Source: Daphnia carinata (Eukaryota > Arthropoda > Branchiopoda > Diplostraca > Daphniidae). From it: a stretch of DNA of 64,000 bases. The first letter of the stretch is position 1; each line of letters begins with the position of its first letter. The stretch spans positions 11,564,638 to 11,628,637 of the forward strand of contig NC_081331.1 of the NCBI RefSeq assembly GCF_022539665.2, read 5' to 3'. Below, piece by piece: positions 23,423 through 36,339 of the stretch. The notes under the pieces were generated by a model that ran no database searches, was not told the origin of the DNA, and saw only the letters and a list, made by a program, of their open reading frames with translations. The translations under genes were made by a program, and so were the position numbers.

Positions 23423-25965
23423 GTGAGTGAGCACAAAAAATTAAATGTTACAACTTCCAATCGTTCACGACGTCTTTCTTTTTCGAAGGGATATTATACG
23501 ATACAGGATCGAGAAAATAATTAGGCACAACAATTCAATGAGATTAAATAAGCCAAACTTCGATTGCCATTCTACTTTTACGGATAATACAGGATACTTG
23601 AACGTAAGGTAAAAGATATTTTTAAATCTCTAAGAGTGCTCTACGTTTTTTGTCTCATACTTTATTTGCAATGCTTCATTGGGATATAAAAATTCGTTGG
23701 TTTGTTGAGACACTCGAGAAATGTCAATCACACTTGGGGTCGTATACCCAGACGTGCGCATTTACTTAAAAGCCTCGGAATATGTAGTCACAAAGTGTGC
23801 TAGTTATTTGGGTTTGGTAGGTTGCCAACCCTTTTATTGTGATTTAAACCACTTGGACTGCTTCCTCTTCCGAAATAAAGATATCGTTATAGCATTAGTC
23901 ATGTCTGCGACAATGGCTGGGCATTTTTTTGTACTTGTACTAAAAGGCCACACAAAATACGTACAAATGTAGTTATACAGAATGGAAGCCACATTTTTTA
24001 TAACAGCCGGATTACATCGCTACGTACTCTTTTGCAATTTAGCATATGGATTAGTGAACTATATATAAAAAACAAATTTTATCTTTATTTCTTTAGTTTG
24101 AAAAAATGGGCGTTTTCAAAGTCATTAGTCCGCGTGTATGTAAGGCAACAAGTATAACTGGGGAACTGGTAACTAAAAATATTCTCTCTCTTCCCTATAT
24201 ATTTCCAAAGGAAAGGGTTCGGTACGGATAGTATTTCCATCTTTTTCCAACGTGTCCCATTTTTTTCCCCCATTTTCTAGGAGGTGTCATTTCCTTGGCG
24301 AATCCGTAACCATTCCTGCTCATTTTGAAGAGTGCCTTATTACTGCTGCGCGCGCGCTCGTGAAAAAGAGATGCCCGCTGTCTCTTCCCAACTACATCGA
24401 CGTGTGTATATGAAGGCCTCTAGCAAAGACATTGAACTAACGTAGTCCGATGTTCCTCAGTATTCGTGCTGGTCTCAGCGAGAAAACAAGCTTTTGTTAT
24501 CGTATACAGTTTCCCGATCGTAGTGTGTCAGTTTTCTTTTTCTTGATTGTATAAGGAACTCGCGTAGGTGCACACGTCATCAAATCACGTGAGTATTCAC
24601 ACAATTCTGTGATTTAATTCATGTAGCTTCTGCTGAAATTACTTTCCATCTAGTTGACTGGTTTTAACTTTCCCCCGCGTCAAGTCTAACTTTCACAATA
24701 GATTCGAATCAGGAAACAAATCGCTTTCCTGTTTATTGATGCGTGTCGTTAGATTATCATTGTCTTCCTACTTATCTCTTTTTTGGCCCCACTCGCAGCT
24801 GCAATACTGGCCATGGCAGATGCAATTGTCTGTTTTCGCTTCGAGCCATCTCGGTCTCGTTTTGTGTCGATCGTTTACTCATACATTTCTGTCCTGTTTA
24901 TCTTCCACTCTGCCGATGCACCGATTTGATACTGGATCCTTCAAAATATGTTTGTTGACAAGGGCTTGGGTTTTATTATTGGCTAATATCGTTGTTTACG
25001 TTCATTTTAAATTCACGGGCTTCGTTTATTTTTCCAAGGTCGGCTTTTTCACGAAAGAAGCCCTGCGCATTTTCAGCTGAGATTTTATACTACAAAAAAA
25101 AACAAAAAAAAAAGAGAAAACATCAATGTAATGGGGAAGCAGAAAGGCTATTGACGCAATTCAACCTTGGGTTTTCAATTAAAAAAAACTCTTTCTTTAA
25201 TTTTGCTGATGAGGAAACGTTATATTACCGTCATGCCAGGCTAGCATCCTTTAATCAAGCCCGTTTGGATGATTGGATATCTTGAATTTTCTCGTTCATG
25301 ATGGTATTTTTCGTGAAAAAAATAACGCGCTTTCGATGAATAGAGTAATTATGATGGCCTAGAGATGCAGCAACTAGAAATTGTACTAACGATATCTCTT
25401 TATGGTGCTTCTGTGCACTGCGCATCATTTACAAAGCCACAGACATATTCGTGCCTAGATATGGATGATTTCATTGCTTTCGATTTTTTTTTCTTTTTGT
25501 CACTATATGGCGTCATGTGAGCTCATGGCTATCAAGAACAGCTGCCGTGGCAAGGAAGCTCACCATCAAACCAGGGGTTTCACCATCTCCGCCATTCGTT
25601 TATTTTTTTTATGCCATTCGTTTTCCAACCAGAAATAACCTGGAGCTTTGCAACTGTCCCGTATTTTTCCCATTTAACAATTGTTTCCAGCGGACGGTAG
25701 TCGGTTGCAGATCCATTTCCCTTGTTTGTCGTCCTCTTTCCGTCCCGTTGTGCCAAAAGTTCGATTATTTAAACAAAATAAGAAAGAATAGGGACAAAAA
25801 GACAATACAGGATAACAATAGGATATCGAGATGTGCGAACGAACAGCGTATCTCGTTTTCTTATAGTCTTTTCTACGGTATCGTATTTACAGTTTTCTGA
25901 TCTGAAAATGTTTCCTCATGTCGTTTTAAGGTTCGCAATCGACGAAGATTGGCGGAACCAGAACG
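23423..25965. other. Putative 5' intron / upstream region of the RERG-like gene
   Basis: No coding exon seen. A second possible non-coding exon ends at a strong donor, CAC|GTGAGTATT, near 24588. Acceptor-like TTTCCAG (near 25690) and TTTTAAG (near 25930) precede the coding start. Assignment to a transcript is inference. Confidence 0.3.
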
Positions 25966-28900
25966 ATGACATCACCGCCTAAACACTATCAGAACCAGTC
26001 GGAGAGTCCACATTGCAACAAGTTGGTCAATCGGCTTAACTTAGCGTCGTTGTCTTTGCGGCCACGATGGCGAGTCATGGTGAATCTTGGTTGTCATTTG
26101 ATTTCTGATAATGTACAATTCTCTAGCTGCGTTGTTTGTTTACAGGTTCTCGGTCATCATTCCGTCGGCAAATCTGGTAAGATCAATGTAACTATGTTAA
26201 ATGCAATGCGAATTGGACGAGTTTCTTTTGCGTTCCGACTCGTATATAATGTTGTTTTTTAGAGGTTAAGTTGGAATCGATATACAGATTGGGGTTCTCT
26301 TAAAAAGTACAAAGGGCTTTGTATTCCGTGCACCAGTTGCCATGCTAGAGAAGAAAACAAGTATAACTGTACATCCGCAATTGCCTGGGTTACCAATAAG
26401 CTTCGGTCATTACCGACCACGTTTAGCTGTTTAGTCGTAGATAGAGGCAACTGAAAGATGAAACGCATTGGAAACAAAGATAAACGATACCAAGCGGAGT
26501 ACATCATTGATTTTTAGCTTCATGTACGCTATTTTTATTTTCTATAATCCTTAATATGTAGGCCAGAACGAATAAATAGTGACTTTTACTACAAAAATCT
26601 TATTGAAAATACTCGCTTGAGCAAGCAACGACTAGTCTTGCTATTCTTATGCCATCAAAGAGAGGAAAGATTAGAGGCTTACTACTACTACTAGGCTACT
26701 TACTATTACTCTTGGAAAACTGGAGGGGGTATTAAGACTAGATGCATATACTGGAGTTCTCAAGTCTTGGCTGTTGGAGGACAGGGCTCGAGTTTGTTTT
26801 TTCTTAACAAGCTTAGAACATGCCGTAGCTAGTTGCATTCGTAGGGAGAAAAACAACATTTCAAAAACGACGCGTGAATGACAAATGTGATGGCCTCCAT
26901 TTTCTATTGTCATGAAAGGTGATGGAAACTATGATTTTCTACGAAGACTAAAGACGTAGAAACAAATGGTGATGTGGAAGGTTTGTATGGGGGTAAGTGT
27001 TTAGGCATCTGTTTGTCTAAACTAGTCACGATTTTTAGACATGGTGACGCAGCAAAACCAACCCAATCGAAAAGTTCAAACAAATAGAACGAACGTCAAA
27101 AGGTAATTGTGAATTCATGTGAAAAACAATAAGACTCAATTACCGTTGAGGGGAAATAACATGCGAGACATCATCTTTATAAAGAGGAAAACAACGCCTA
27201 ACTGTCGTCGTTGACTGTCCAATTGAACGACAGCTTAATCGTCTCAACGACACGTACCGTTAACGGGACATCTCGCTCTAATTTCTATTTACGTTTCCAT
27301 GGTCACAGTGCCTCCATTATTCTGTTTTTCAGTCTGTTATTGACAAAACTCGAATTAGCATTTTGAGTTGTTTTGACGTTACCTACCACTCGTCCCCATA
27401 GTCTTGCCATGTTTGTGACGGTTAGTTGAAGTTGGTGCACTGGAATTAGATGCAACAGGAAAACCAACAGCAACGTCTATAATCATAACAATGTCAACGG
27501 AAGACTCCCTCTTTTTTTCTGGTGTGGACAAAGCAGCTGGGAATATTATGCTTTTGGATTTTTTAAAGCGAAAAAAATGGGTTCGAACTTCATAGATAGA
27601 CCTGTACGGTATGGCATTTAGAGTAGCTGCATCGGTCCGATAAGACCCTCTATGGGTTCATTCTCACTTTCATTTTACTACCATAAACTGCACTAAATAG
27701 ATGCCTTGGCGCAGCTGTACCAAAAAAATCCTTACTGCGTATAGAACTATTAAAGGAAAGTATATGTTTACGGTTTGAAGGATCGTAGAGAACACAGTTG
27801 ATAGGACTCTGTAGCGCAAAATACGGCGAGATTCTGAAAGCAATTAAAAAAGTTTTGCCACCTAAGCTTCAATAAATTGTTCTTTTTTTTTCCTATGTCA
27901 CAAAAAATGATGCGGCCGGACATGCATCTGGTTTAGCGTTCGTAGTTCGTTTTCTGACGCGCCGATTCATTGGCGACTACGACCCCAAATTAGAAAGATG
28001 CTATCCAGTGAACACAACTCTAAACGGCGATCACGTCATGCTGGAGCTTTTGGACAGCGGAGGACATCACCTGGAGGTACGTGCTAACAAAGGAAGACAC
28101 TGGCTTTGCCTGAGCAACGAAGATGTACAGAAATGGTTTCATGGTTGTAGAAGTTTAATGATTATGGTTGCGTTTTTCGTTGTTGACAGGATGGGAGTCA
28201 ATCAGACTTAGAAGCCAAGATCCGTTGGGCTGATGCTTTTATCCTTTTATACTCTGTCACGGACAAATGCTCGTTTGACGAATGCTGTCGTCTCCGTTTC
28301 CTCATTGGGTACAACAAGCGTCGACGGAGACATTTGGTATAACAATTGCAACAACTGGAACCTTAAAAGTCTTTGGGTTTGCATTTGTCAATCAAGCCAT
28401 ATTCTATTTTTTAAACTAAGCTTAGAGTTGCTACAAATACTATTGATATGTTGGTCAATTCCCTTTTAAAGGAAAGAATGACGTCAATTTAGAGTACGAC
28501 AAATTTCAAAGGATGCGGGGCTTTAATGACGACATATGCCGGCTTGCTTTTTCAATTGCTCTCGCATTTCAAAATTGAGAAGTTATTGTTGCGCACCATG
28601 GATTGAGCCTATATCTAGTTTCTAGTATGACAAGAATTCATGGACAGAAGGCCAAAACGATTGGTTTCAAGTTCAACATTCGAAAACAGAAGTTATGGCT
28701 TGTTGGCTGAAAGATCAAAGCTTTCTAAGAACAAAAAAAAAGATGTATCTTCGTATAATTAATTGTTTCTTTTGATCTGGTAGACAACCAAATAATCGAT
28801 CTCTATTCTTGTTATCCAACATTCTTTCTCTTTCACCATGGTGAATTAACCACCATTAAGTTTGGTTCAGCTTTCGGCAACAGTCACGGTCTGAGCGCCG

Positions 28901-29671
28901 AAATAATGGGTTCCTCATCGAGTGTGATCTTGGTAGCCAACAAGGTTGACCAGGTGGAAGACAGAATGGTCAGCACCGAAGAAGGTAAATCATGAGACGA
29001 GGATGGTCGTACTTGTCTTTAAAATAACCTGTTACGTTCGTCGTATTTATTTTGTTAGGAGAAAAACGGAGTCGGGACTTGGGATGTGATCTCTTCTTCG
29101 AAATATCAGTCCGAGAGGAAGTTGACGTTGCCAAAAGAGTTATGGACGATTTGTACTTTCGGTGGAAGTACAATCAGTCTCACCACCATCACCACCACCT
29201 GCCACAACAGCAACCACATCATCCCATTGCAACGACACCGAATGGCTCATCACACCACTTTGGCCGACGATGTTTGGAAACATTCGCAGGTCGATGTTCA
29301 GCCAACAAGAGTAACAGCATGGATGTCATCAGCGAAAGGGAAGACGGCGCATTGCCCATATCCCTATCATTAGGTTAGGAATGTGCGCTATAATTTCTTA
29401 AGAATCCATTCTACAAGATTCTTTTATTGTTGTAGAATCACCACTACCTGATGTGGCTACAGACAACATTTCATTAGAGGACAAGTTTCGTTCTCGAGCT
29501 TCCACGGAAGGCAGCTTGAATTTCAGGAATAAGCGCGTCATTCATCGTTGTGTGCAGCCTGCAACGCCTCATCTCGATCAACCAGCAGTGCCCACTACGT
29601 GTAACATAACCAACAAGAGGCCTGCTCGTCGAATGAGTATCAGCTTAAGAGGCGCTAGCAGTGCATTCTAA
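25966..29671 (+). CDS. RERG-like Ras-family small GTPase, altered nucleotide-site residues
   Basis: Exons 25966-26079, 26146-26176, 27937-28076, 28190-28336, 28861-28984, 29059-29373 and 29436-29671 total 1107 nt, 368 residues. RERG-like signatures are AFVVRFLTRRFIGDYDPKLE after the P-loop, NKVD (171-174) and MVSTEEGEKRSRDLG. The P-loop is GHHSVGKS (residues 41-48), so the Gly12-equivalent is His. The switch I Thr position (RERG LESTY) is Cys70 in LERCY. Switch II reads DSGGHH instead of DTAGQE, replacing the catalytic Gln by His92. These suggest weak or no GTP hydrolysis and perhaps a pseudo-GTPase. The C-terminus is extended by about 150 residues, has a run of six His, and lacks a CAAX box. 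Exon 5 starts at AAG|TTTGG (28861); the nearby CAG acceptor gives stops. Confidence 0.85.
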
Positions 29672-30541
29672 ATCTATTTTACGTTTGCTTCTTGCTGTTA
29701 TTGTGTAATTTTAATGACATGTTGAAATGTGTTTTCACTGCAACGAAGCCAGTTTTAAAAATATTTAAGACAAAACTGAATCCTCTTTTTATAAAGCTTT
29801 TATGAGCGAAATTGTTGCGACGAGACCAAATGTCCCAGTGTGAATCTTTGATGAACCAGCTGTGACTTGGAAGAAAAATTCCGATATTTCCAACACAGAA
29901 ATATCCGTGGCACCATTTTATTGTGTAAGTTCTATGGATCTGGTATGACGTACAATGCTGGTCATTTCAAGTTGACGCATTTACAGTACAGATTCCGGTG
30001 AACATATAAAAGAGGAATATAAACCAGTGCTATGTTAATTGGAGATTCCGTCTATATTTTACGGATTTACAAACGCAGAAGCAATACACACTTTTGCGTG
30101 TATCGCGCATCGGTGTAAGTAAAAAAGAAATGCTAAAATGTTTGCATCGTTGACGGAGGCGAACATTTGGCGTTCCCCAGTAATATTGTCTGAATGTCTA
30201 GGAATATCTACTTATATCGTATTCAGTTTTTATAGCAGTTTTTCATGGGCGGTTTTCTTTTGTTGTTATATGACTTGCTTTGCGCCCCTATTTCTAAAAA
30301 TGATCGCACGTCCTCCACAGTTACCTGTGAATTTGCATATTTTGCAGGTGGGATTTTTAGAGTAGTGAAACAGTAAGGCCGAAATGAAAGTTTCTCTGTC
30401 CTACCGCTCTATCCCCATCGCTTGCACTTGCAAATTACAATTACAAAAACTCCACCTAGCGAAAAAGAAACAAAGCTATAAGAGAAATTCCACCGCGAAA
30501 ACAACCCGTTGACGTTAATCACTCTCCAACTATTTCAAAAG
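29672..30541. other. RERG-like 3' UTR and LARP7 upstream region
   Basis: No gene seen. TATAAAAG at 30005-30012 lies about 530 bp before the LARP7 start and could be a promoter element if LARP7 has a leader intron. Confidence 0.35.
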
Positions 30542-32646
30542 ATGGAAGATGTTAAGGATGAGAACTTGTCTCATAGTAAACCTACGGATAAATCTAATAA
30601 TGCCGAAGTGACTGAAGAATCAGTTATTAAAGATGAGACTCTACCAGGAACTACCACCAAGAAAGGAAAAATTCGTAAAAGAAAAAAAGGACTTCACACA
30701 GCAATCAGGAATCAGATGGAATTTTATTTTAGTGATGCCAATATATCAAAAGATAGATTTATGCAGACTGTCATCAAAGATGGACCAGGTAAAAAGTCTT
30801 TCCATTTCATCCCGTCACATTTTCAAGATGCCTACATATAGCTTACATTTCACAGAAATTCTCCTTGATGTTTTCATGAACTTTAACAAGCTACGTTCAT
30901 TAACAGAAGATCCAAAAGAAATTGCTAAGGTTTGTTTGGTTTTTATTATATTTCATCCTTTAGCTAGCATTTTAAATAACCTTCTATGTATTCTAAGGCT
31001 TTGAAATTTTCTACAATATTGAAACTGAGTGAGGACGAGACAAAGGTTTCAAGAATTACTCCCTTTCGCCCAAAGTCGCAAGAAGAAGTTGACCTCTGCA
31101 CCTTATATGTGGTAAGTTGAAAATAGAAATAACTTCAATAGTTATTTGGTTCATTTCCAAAAAAAATTATTTCATGTATCAAGGAAAACCTACCACCCCA
31201 TGCCACGATAGAGTGGATAACCAGTATATTTTCTGAATACGGAGTTGTTGCATATGTTTCTTTACCAAAATTTAAAGATGCATCACGAATCAAAGGATTT
31301 GCATTTGTTGAGTTTAGTGATCCTGATTCTGCTGCCAAAGCTGTCAATGTAAGTTTTCTCTACTCCATCCTAAATTAGGATAAAAACAAGTGAACTAAAA
31401 TATTGATTATAGGCATATGCAGCATCAAGTGCCTATAGGCTACTCTCTGAAGACCCTGGGCAGTTATGTAGCATCCGATCATTTAATGCAGAGTATGTCA
31501 TATTTTTCTTTCGTAATTTTATCGATTTCATTTCTATTACGTTACACCTCATAGATTTTTTTTTTTTTTTTTTTTCTGAACTTAAGGAATCAGGATGGGA
31601 AAGCAACAGAAAACAGAGAGAACCCGAAAGCAGAGACAGAGGAAGAGCACAATAATGAACCAAAAGCAAAGAGGCAGAAAGTGGAGAAAGATGAGCCACC
31701 AACAGAAGAACTTCTTCCTGAAAAACAGACGGGTGAAATGATAGTTGAAGCAAAAACAATTAACAAAAATGAATCAAAAGGTATTCAAAAGAAAAGACCG
31801 CAGTCGCAAATTTTTAAAGATGAAGTTGATCAAGAAAAACACAACTTGTCATTACAAGTCATGTCAAAGTAAGTTTCTTTTCGTCGTTTTACTGCCAGAC
31901 AAATAACTTTCAACTATCCCCCTTTCTTTTAAGGAAGGAGTGGAAGAAGTTGCGAAACAAGTACCTTGATATGCAGCGCAAGTGTGTTCGCCAAATTCGG
32001 ATGAATTCTCGACGACAATACATGAACGAAAACCGATTCGGTTCTTCCACTGAAGAGCCTGAGCCGCAAACACATGGGGTTAAACCTGAGCCCTGCCCCG
32101 ATTTTGAACCTGGTTTAATTGTCAAAATTATCCTCGATGAACCTATTTCGGACGCCAAACGTTTCAAAGTAAATTCTTTATTAGAATTACCGGAAACCAG
32201 AAATGCAACTAATTGAATATTTCTAATGACGCTTTTTAGAGTCAAGTCAAATGCCAGGATGGAGTAACCTATGTTGAAGCGCAAGATTGCGCCCAAGTTG
32301 CTTTTGTACGATGCACCGATGATGCTGCAGCGCAATCTCTAGTGAAAAAGAATATATGGAGCCAATCGGAAATCCTTCAAGGTTTATCTCTTTTTCCAAA
32401 ATGATTTACGGAAAAATTAGCATCACTATTGCGATTGTAGGTGAAGAAGAACGCGATTATTGGAAAAAGATTGAAGAGAATCGATTAAAGAAACGCGATA
32501 AATCTTCGCGACCAAAAAAATCAGGAGCTGAACGAGCACGTCAGAAAAAGGAATCCATAATTGATGCAGACCAACCCGGTTATCCGACTCGGGCTGTACA
32601 GCATAAAAATCTGCACATTCGCTTCGACGAAGGAAACGACGATTAG
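30542..32646 (+). CDS. LARP7: LARP7, 7SK snRNA-binding La-related protein
   Basis: Stabilises 7SK snRNA and helps hold P-TEFb inactive; it also acts in U6 processing (family knowledge). Nine exons (30542-30788, 30856-30929, 30998-31111, 31184-31348, 31413-31492, 31587-31868, 31934-32168, 32240-32381, 32441-32646) sum to 1545 nt, 514 residues. A Lys-rich leader runs into the La motif with IRNQMEFYFSDANISKDRFM (about 56-75). Next is RRM1 with TLYVENLPPHATIEWI and GFAFVEFSDPDSAAKAV. A charged linker contains KRQKVEKDEPP. The C-terminal xRRM begins near DFEPGLIVKIILDEPISD and ends in a basic tail (EEERDYWKKIEENRLKKR). The intron before exon 6 has a long T tract. Shorter than the human protein (about 580), mainly in the linker. 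Confidence 0.93.
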
Positions 32647-32721
32647 GTCACATACTCGCCATGACGGTCTAAATGATTGGTTTTATAAATTTCTCTTGTT
32701 CAAAGAGTACAACATTCTTGA

Positions 32722-33228
32722 GATCTGGTTCGCTTAATATTGTTTCTAACCGACACAGACGTTCGTCCAAGCGCTATCCAGCACTTGGTAAATGTTGAAG
32801 ATTTACGAGAGGTCTTCGTGTTCAGAGATTTCGGGGCATTGCCGACTGTTCCTGTGCACAGGAGCGGTGGCGTAATCAGTGGTAACTTGCATTACCTTAT
32901 CATTGCAAACCGAAAGTAAGGCGCCCGTGTTCCTGGGTTGAAGAGCTTCAACGACTTTTTAAAAAAATTCCAGCATTATCGAAAAGACCTTAAGTTCAGC
33001 CAGGGGGCCGATTTGCTGGACATTGTAGTTGGCTTACCAGCTACGACGTTCAGTGCACATGGCGTTATTGATATTTGTGTAACGCATTTGAAAACTTCCG
33101 GCGAAAAAAGGAAGCATTGCATTTGCAAATGTTTTCGTTTTAATCGTTCGAGTAGTGGTATCGCATATTTTATGCAATCAAGAAGTGATAGACAAACAAA
33201 TGTGCCAAAACAGAAAAAAATGCATAGA
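32722..33228 (+). other. Unexplained open frame after LARP7, one internal stop
   Basis: The frame starting at 32722 stays open to 33354 except for TAA at 32917-32919. That TAA sits inside a good donor, CGAAA|GTAAGG, and an acceptor TTCCAG follows at 32968-32973. Splicing a 58-nt intron (32916-32973) removes the stop and gives a short tail ending at TAG 33026-33028. A CAG acceptor just before 32759 could open the exon. The peptide (for example VFRDFGALPTVPVHRSGG) matches nothing I know. It may be a small lineage-specific gene, a LARP7 3' isoform or chance. Confidence 0.2.
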
Positions 33229-35598
33229 TTAATCCAAGTCAATGAACCTAAACCGCAGTGGCTGGTCGGGTGCATTTACTATTCGCGAGAGACATCCAAT
33301 ATCTTCGTAATGGTATTCGACTTTGAAGTTTTGCAAAATCTTGTTAAAAAATGATGACATTAGTAATGGTTGTAATTGTTTGACATTGATATTTCTTTTA
33401 CTTTGGTGGTTAGCTGCCACATTTCAAGTTCTGCAAGTCGACGGCCTATGCACATGCGCGTTCCGAAGCCGAAAGGAAGTACCACGTATTTGTGGTGATG
33501 GCTTTCAAGGGGATCACCTTTAATCCATCGTTCTGGTACAAATGCTTCAGCATTTGGAAAATACTCGTCCATGAGTGCCATCAATTGATGAAGAAACACC
33601 ACCAGTGACTTCAAGAGGCAAACAAACATAGAAATACGAAAGAGATTGAACTGAATTTTGCATTTACCCCTTTAGGAACACGATAACCGGAAAGGACTAG
33701 GTCCTTGTCAATGATACGGGCATTTCCGACCGCCGCTGGCCTTAATCTGGAAAACGAGCAACATGGCAATATTGAACGAAAATTTTAAATTGTAAGAATT
33801 AACTAACCGCAGGCTTTCTTTGATGCAGGCCTTTAAGTAATGAAGTTCATTGAGAGCTCCGGGAGTGACCAGTTTACCTTTGGGTCCGACAACAGTGAGT
33901 ATCTCATTTCGTAATTTTTCTTGTTTATCTGGATTTCTTGCCAAGAAGTAGAGAAGGAATGAAGTGGTGTGCGACGTCTATGGAAATGGAACCAATGTAT
34001 TCTTTTGTAGTAAAAAGAAAAAGAAGCGTCTTAATTACCGTGTCAATTCCTGCCATGAGCATATCAATCACCATGACAGTAGCGTCTTTCACAGACATTC
34101 CACGGATAAAGAACTCCTCTGAAAACCAAAGGTTATTTTATTTTTAGATGTGAACTAAAATTGAACTATTATTCATTAAAAAATCAAGCAAACACTATTT
34201 CAATTTACCTAGAATACTTGGATCTTCTTCAGAATCAGCTGGTTTGTTCTTCATCATCTCTATGGTCTGCTTAACATACTTTAGGGCCGTACTGAATGGC
34301 AGAATTCATTAACTGGTATTTGCTCTAGATTAACCAACAAATGGGAGTATAAACACTGATTTACTCAGTGAAAAAGTCCTGCGCTTCGTAAAGCCTTTTG
34401 AGTGTCGGTGTTGAAATGTACTTCCATACCGGAAGACCGTACTCGAGCTCATTGACGGCAGTGAACGACAGGTTCGCGGCTCTGATCATCTTCTGTGCTT
34501 CTGAATCCGGTGCCAGATTAGGATCTAGACATCCTAGTCTAGTATTAAAACCGACTACCCCCACAGCTGTGGAAAGTTTTTAAAGATTAATGATGTGCAA
34601 TCTTTTGCAACTAACTGTTTACACTTACATTCTAGAGCCCACCGATACATCTCGTTGACAAAGTCAGGATTCATCTCGTTGTTTTCTTGTCGAATCAGCC
34701 GAATTCTGTGGTAATTCAGAATGCAAATAATTTTATACACATGTCCAATGGTTCGTTTCAACAAGAATGGAACAATACCTTACCTGTCAATAAATTCTTG
34801 GGCAATTTGGCCTAGTACTGGAACGTAATTGTTGACGTTTTTCGTTTTCAGGAACGGCTGCTGAGCTTTGGAACGAATGTTCCACCATGGTTCACCGTTG
34901 CCCGCCAAAATACCGGCGGAAGTAAACTGGTCTATGCGTTCTGCGCGATAAGCTTTCAATGTTTCGAATCCCGGACGATCGGGAAACTTCCCTTCGGCAC
35001 GAAGAACTCTGCACAACTGGTGAGTTAGTAATTAAGTTCCTACTAAAGAAAAAGAAAGAGAGAAATTCTAAAGCAAATGTCACTTTTCAGCATCCTCGGG
35101 TCGTGCGGTCGAAACTAGTGGAGGTGCTCCCGGAATGGTATCCCTCCATATGTAACCAAGCTCCTTGAATCGGAGTTGATGTAGTTCCAGCACGCGAGTT
35201 ACTGGTATCCCAGCTCCTATATCACATTCCTTATTTCACTCTTCATATTTCTTTCCTTTTTTGAAAACAATCTACTGTGCCTATGTTTTTGGATTTCCTT
35301 TAACTAAGTTTGCTATAGAAGATCGCCATACGATACCTACAATGGGAAGTAGACCCCAACTGGTTCCTAGAAGAGGCAACACTCGAATACTAGGCATTTC
35401 ATCAAAAGGTTTGGCATTATTCCATTCAACATCTTCCGTAATGGAATTATCTCGGCCATTATTTGTTGTGTTGTTTTTTAGGACAACCTGTGAAGAAGCG
35501 ACCGAGGCTTTGCAACGCCGTATGACGCACGTCTGAATCACGAACTGTTGTTGATAAAACACACCCAACCTTCGTCCAAGATTAATGTGAGCCATCAT
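33229..35598 (-). CDS. Mitochondrial-clan cytochrome P450, copy A
   Basis: Haem monooxygenase. Eleven exons (35337-35598, 35084-35216, 34784-35008, 34629-34705, 34365-34566, 34209-34291, 34039-34118, 33808-33977, 33668-33746, 33402-33608, 33229-33339) give 1629 nt, 542 residues. The N-terminus (MMAHINLGRRLGVFYQQQFV) is Arg-rich with no membrane anchor, as in a mitochondrial presequence. Landmarks are the I-helix AGIDT (350-354), ExxR in KESLR (408-411), FVPERW, and the haem loop PFGFGTRMCIG with the axial thiolate Cys490. Adrenodoxin-dependent mitochondrial P450s act on sterols or xenobiotics. It resembles insect CYP12/CYP44-like and Daphnia CYP362-type enzymes, but I cannot fix the CYP number. 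The adjacent copy B lies downstream in the same orientation on the plus-strand map. Confidence 0.9.
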
Positions 35599-36339
35599 AC
35601 CGCTCCTATAAAACCAAGGTAAATATTTCAGATTAGTTATCTAACTTGTATGCATCAGCACAATATTTTAAGTCTTATCTTATGATGACTGCACGTTGTG
35701 AAAGTATTAGGGCCTTTTCATGTAACAAAGAATAAATATGCTGACAAAATACTGTCAGTCTGCGTAGCACATCGAACATTAAAAATCGCGCCGATTACCT
35801 GGATCAGAAGAAATAGTATCCTATTGGTCCGCAGCGATTTTGACGTAGCGCTTACAATACCTAAAGCTGTTCACGACCTAGAAAATAACACGAATCATCA
35901 GAGTGTTAGTCTAGGAACCTTTAAATCTACACAATTTTTTCCGCGAACCCTGACAGCTTAGTTGCTTCACTGCCCCACGCAGGCTGGCAGGTGCGTTTTA
36001 CTGAAAATAGACATAAGGCATTAACTTATATTTTACCTTATGTGTGACCGATGGTAATCCAGGTAGCCGAGAGACGTAGTTTGTACTGTCATGTAGTGGC
36101 AAGTCTACGCGGGCGGTACCGCTGATAACTAAATACTACGCGCCCAGCAAACAGCACTGCGCATGTGCAACATTAAAAAAGTCATTTTTGAATTGTGTTC
36201 CTACCAACAGCCAGAATTACGTCATAAGAATACAGGTCTATTGATACTCATACAAACAATATATATGTACACGAAAGGTCCCATTGCGTATAAATTACAA
36301 TCATTTAACAAATCACAGATGAGTTACGTATATGGCAGT
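35599..36339. other. Intergenic between the two P450 genes
   Basis: About 740 bp containing the copy A 5' flank and the copy B 3' UTR. No gene is seen. An acceptor-like TTTTATAG just before the copy A ATG hints at a leader intron. Confidence 0.4.

Noticed and set aside
27580-27595. tRNA B-box-like GGGTTCGAACTT
   Set aside because: No A box, acceptor stem or anticodon arm fits around it.
32720-32745. Possible 7SK-like RNA next to LARP7 (GATCTGGTTCGC)
   Set aside because: Only one short match; the paired GATC repeats and 3' hairpin of 7SK are not visible, and a gene next to its binding protein would be coincidence.
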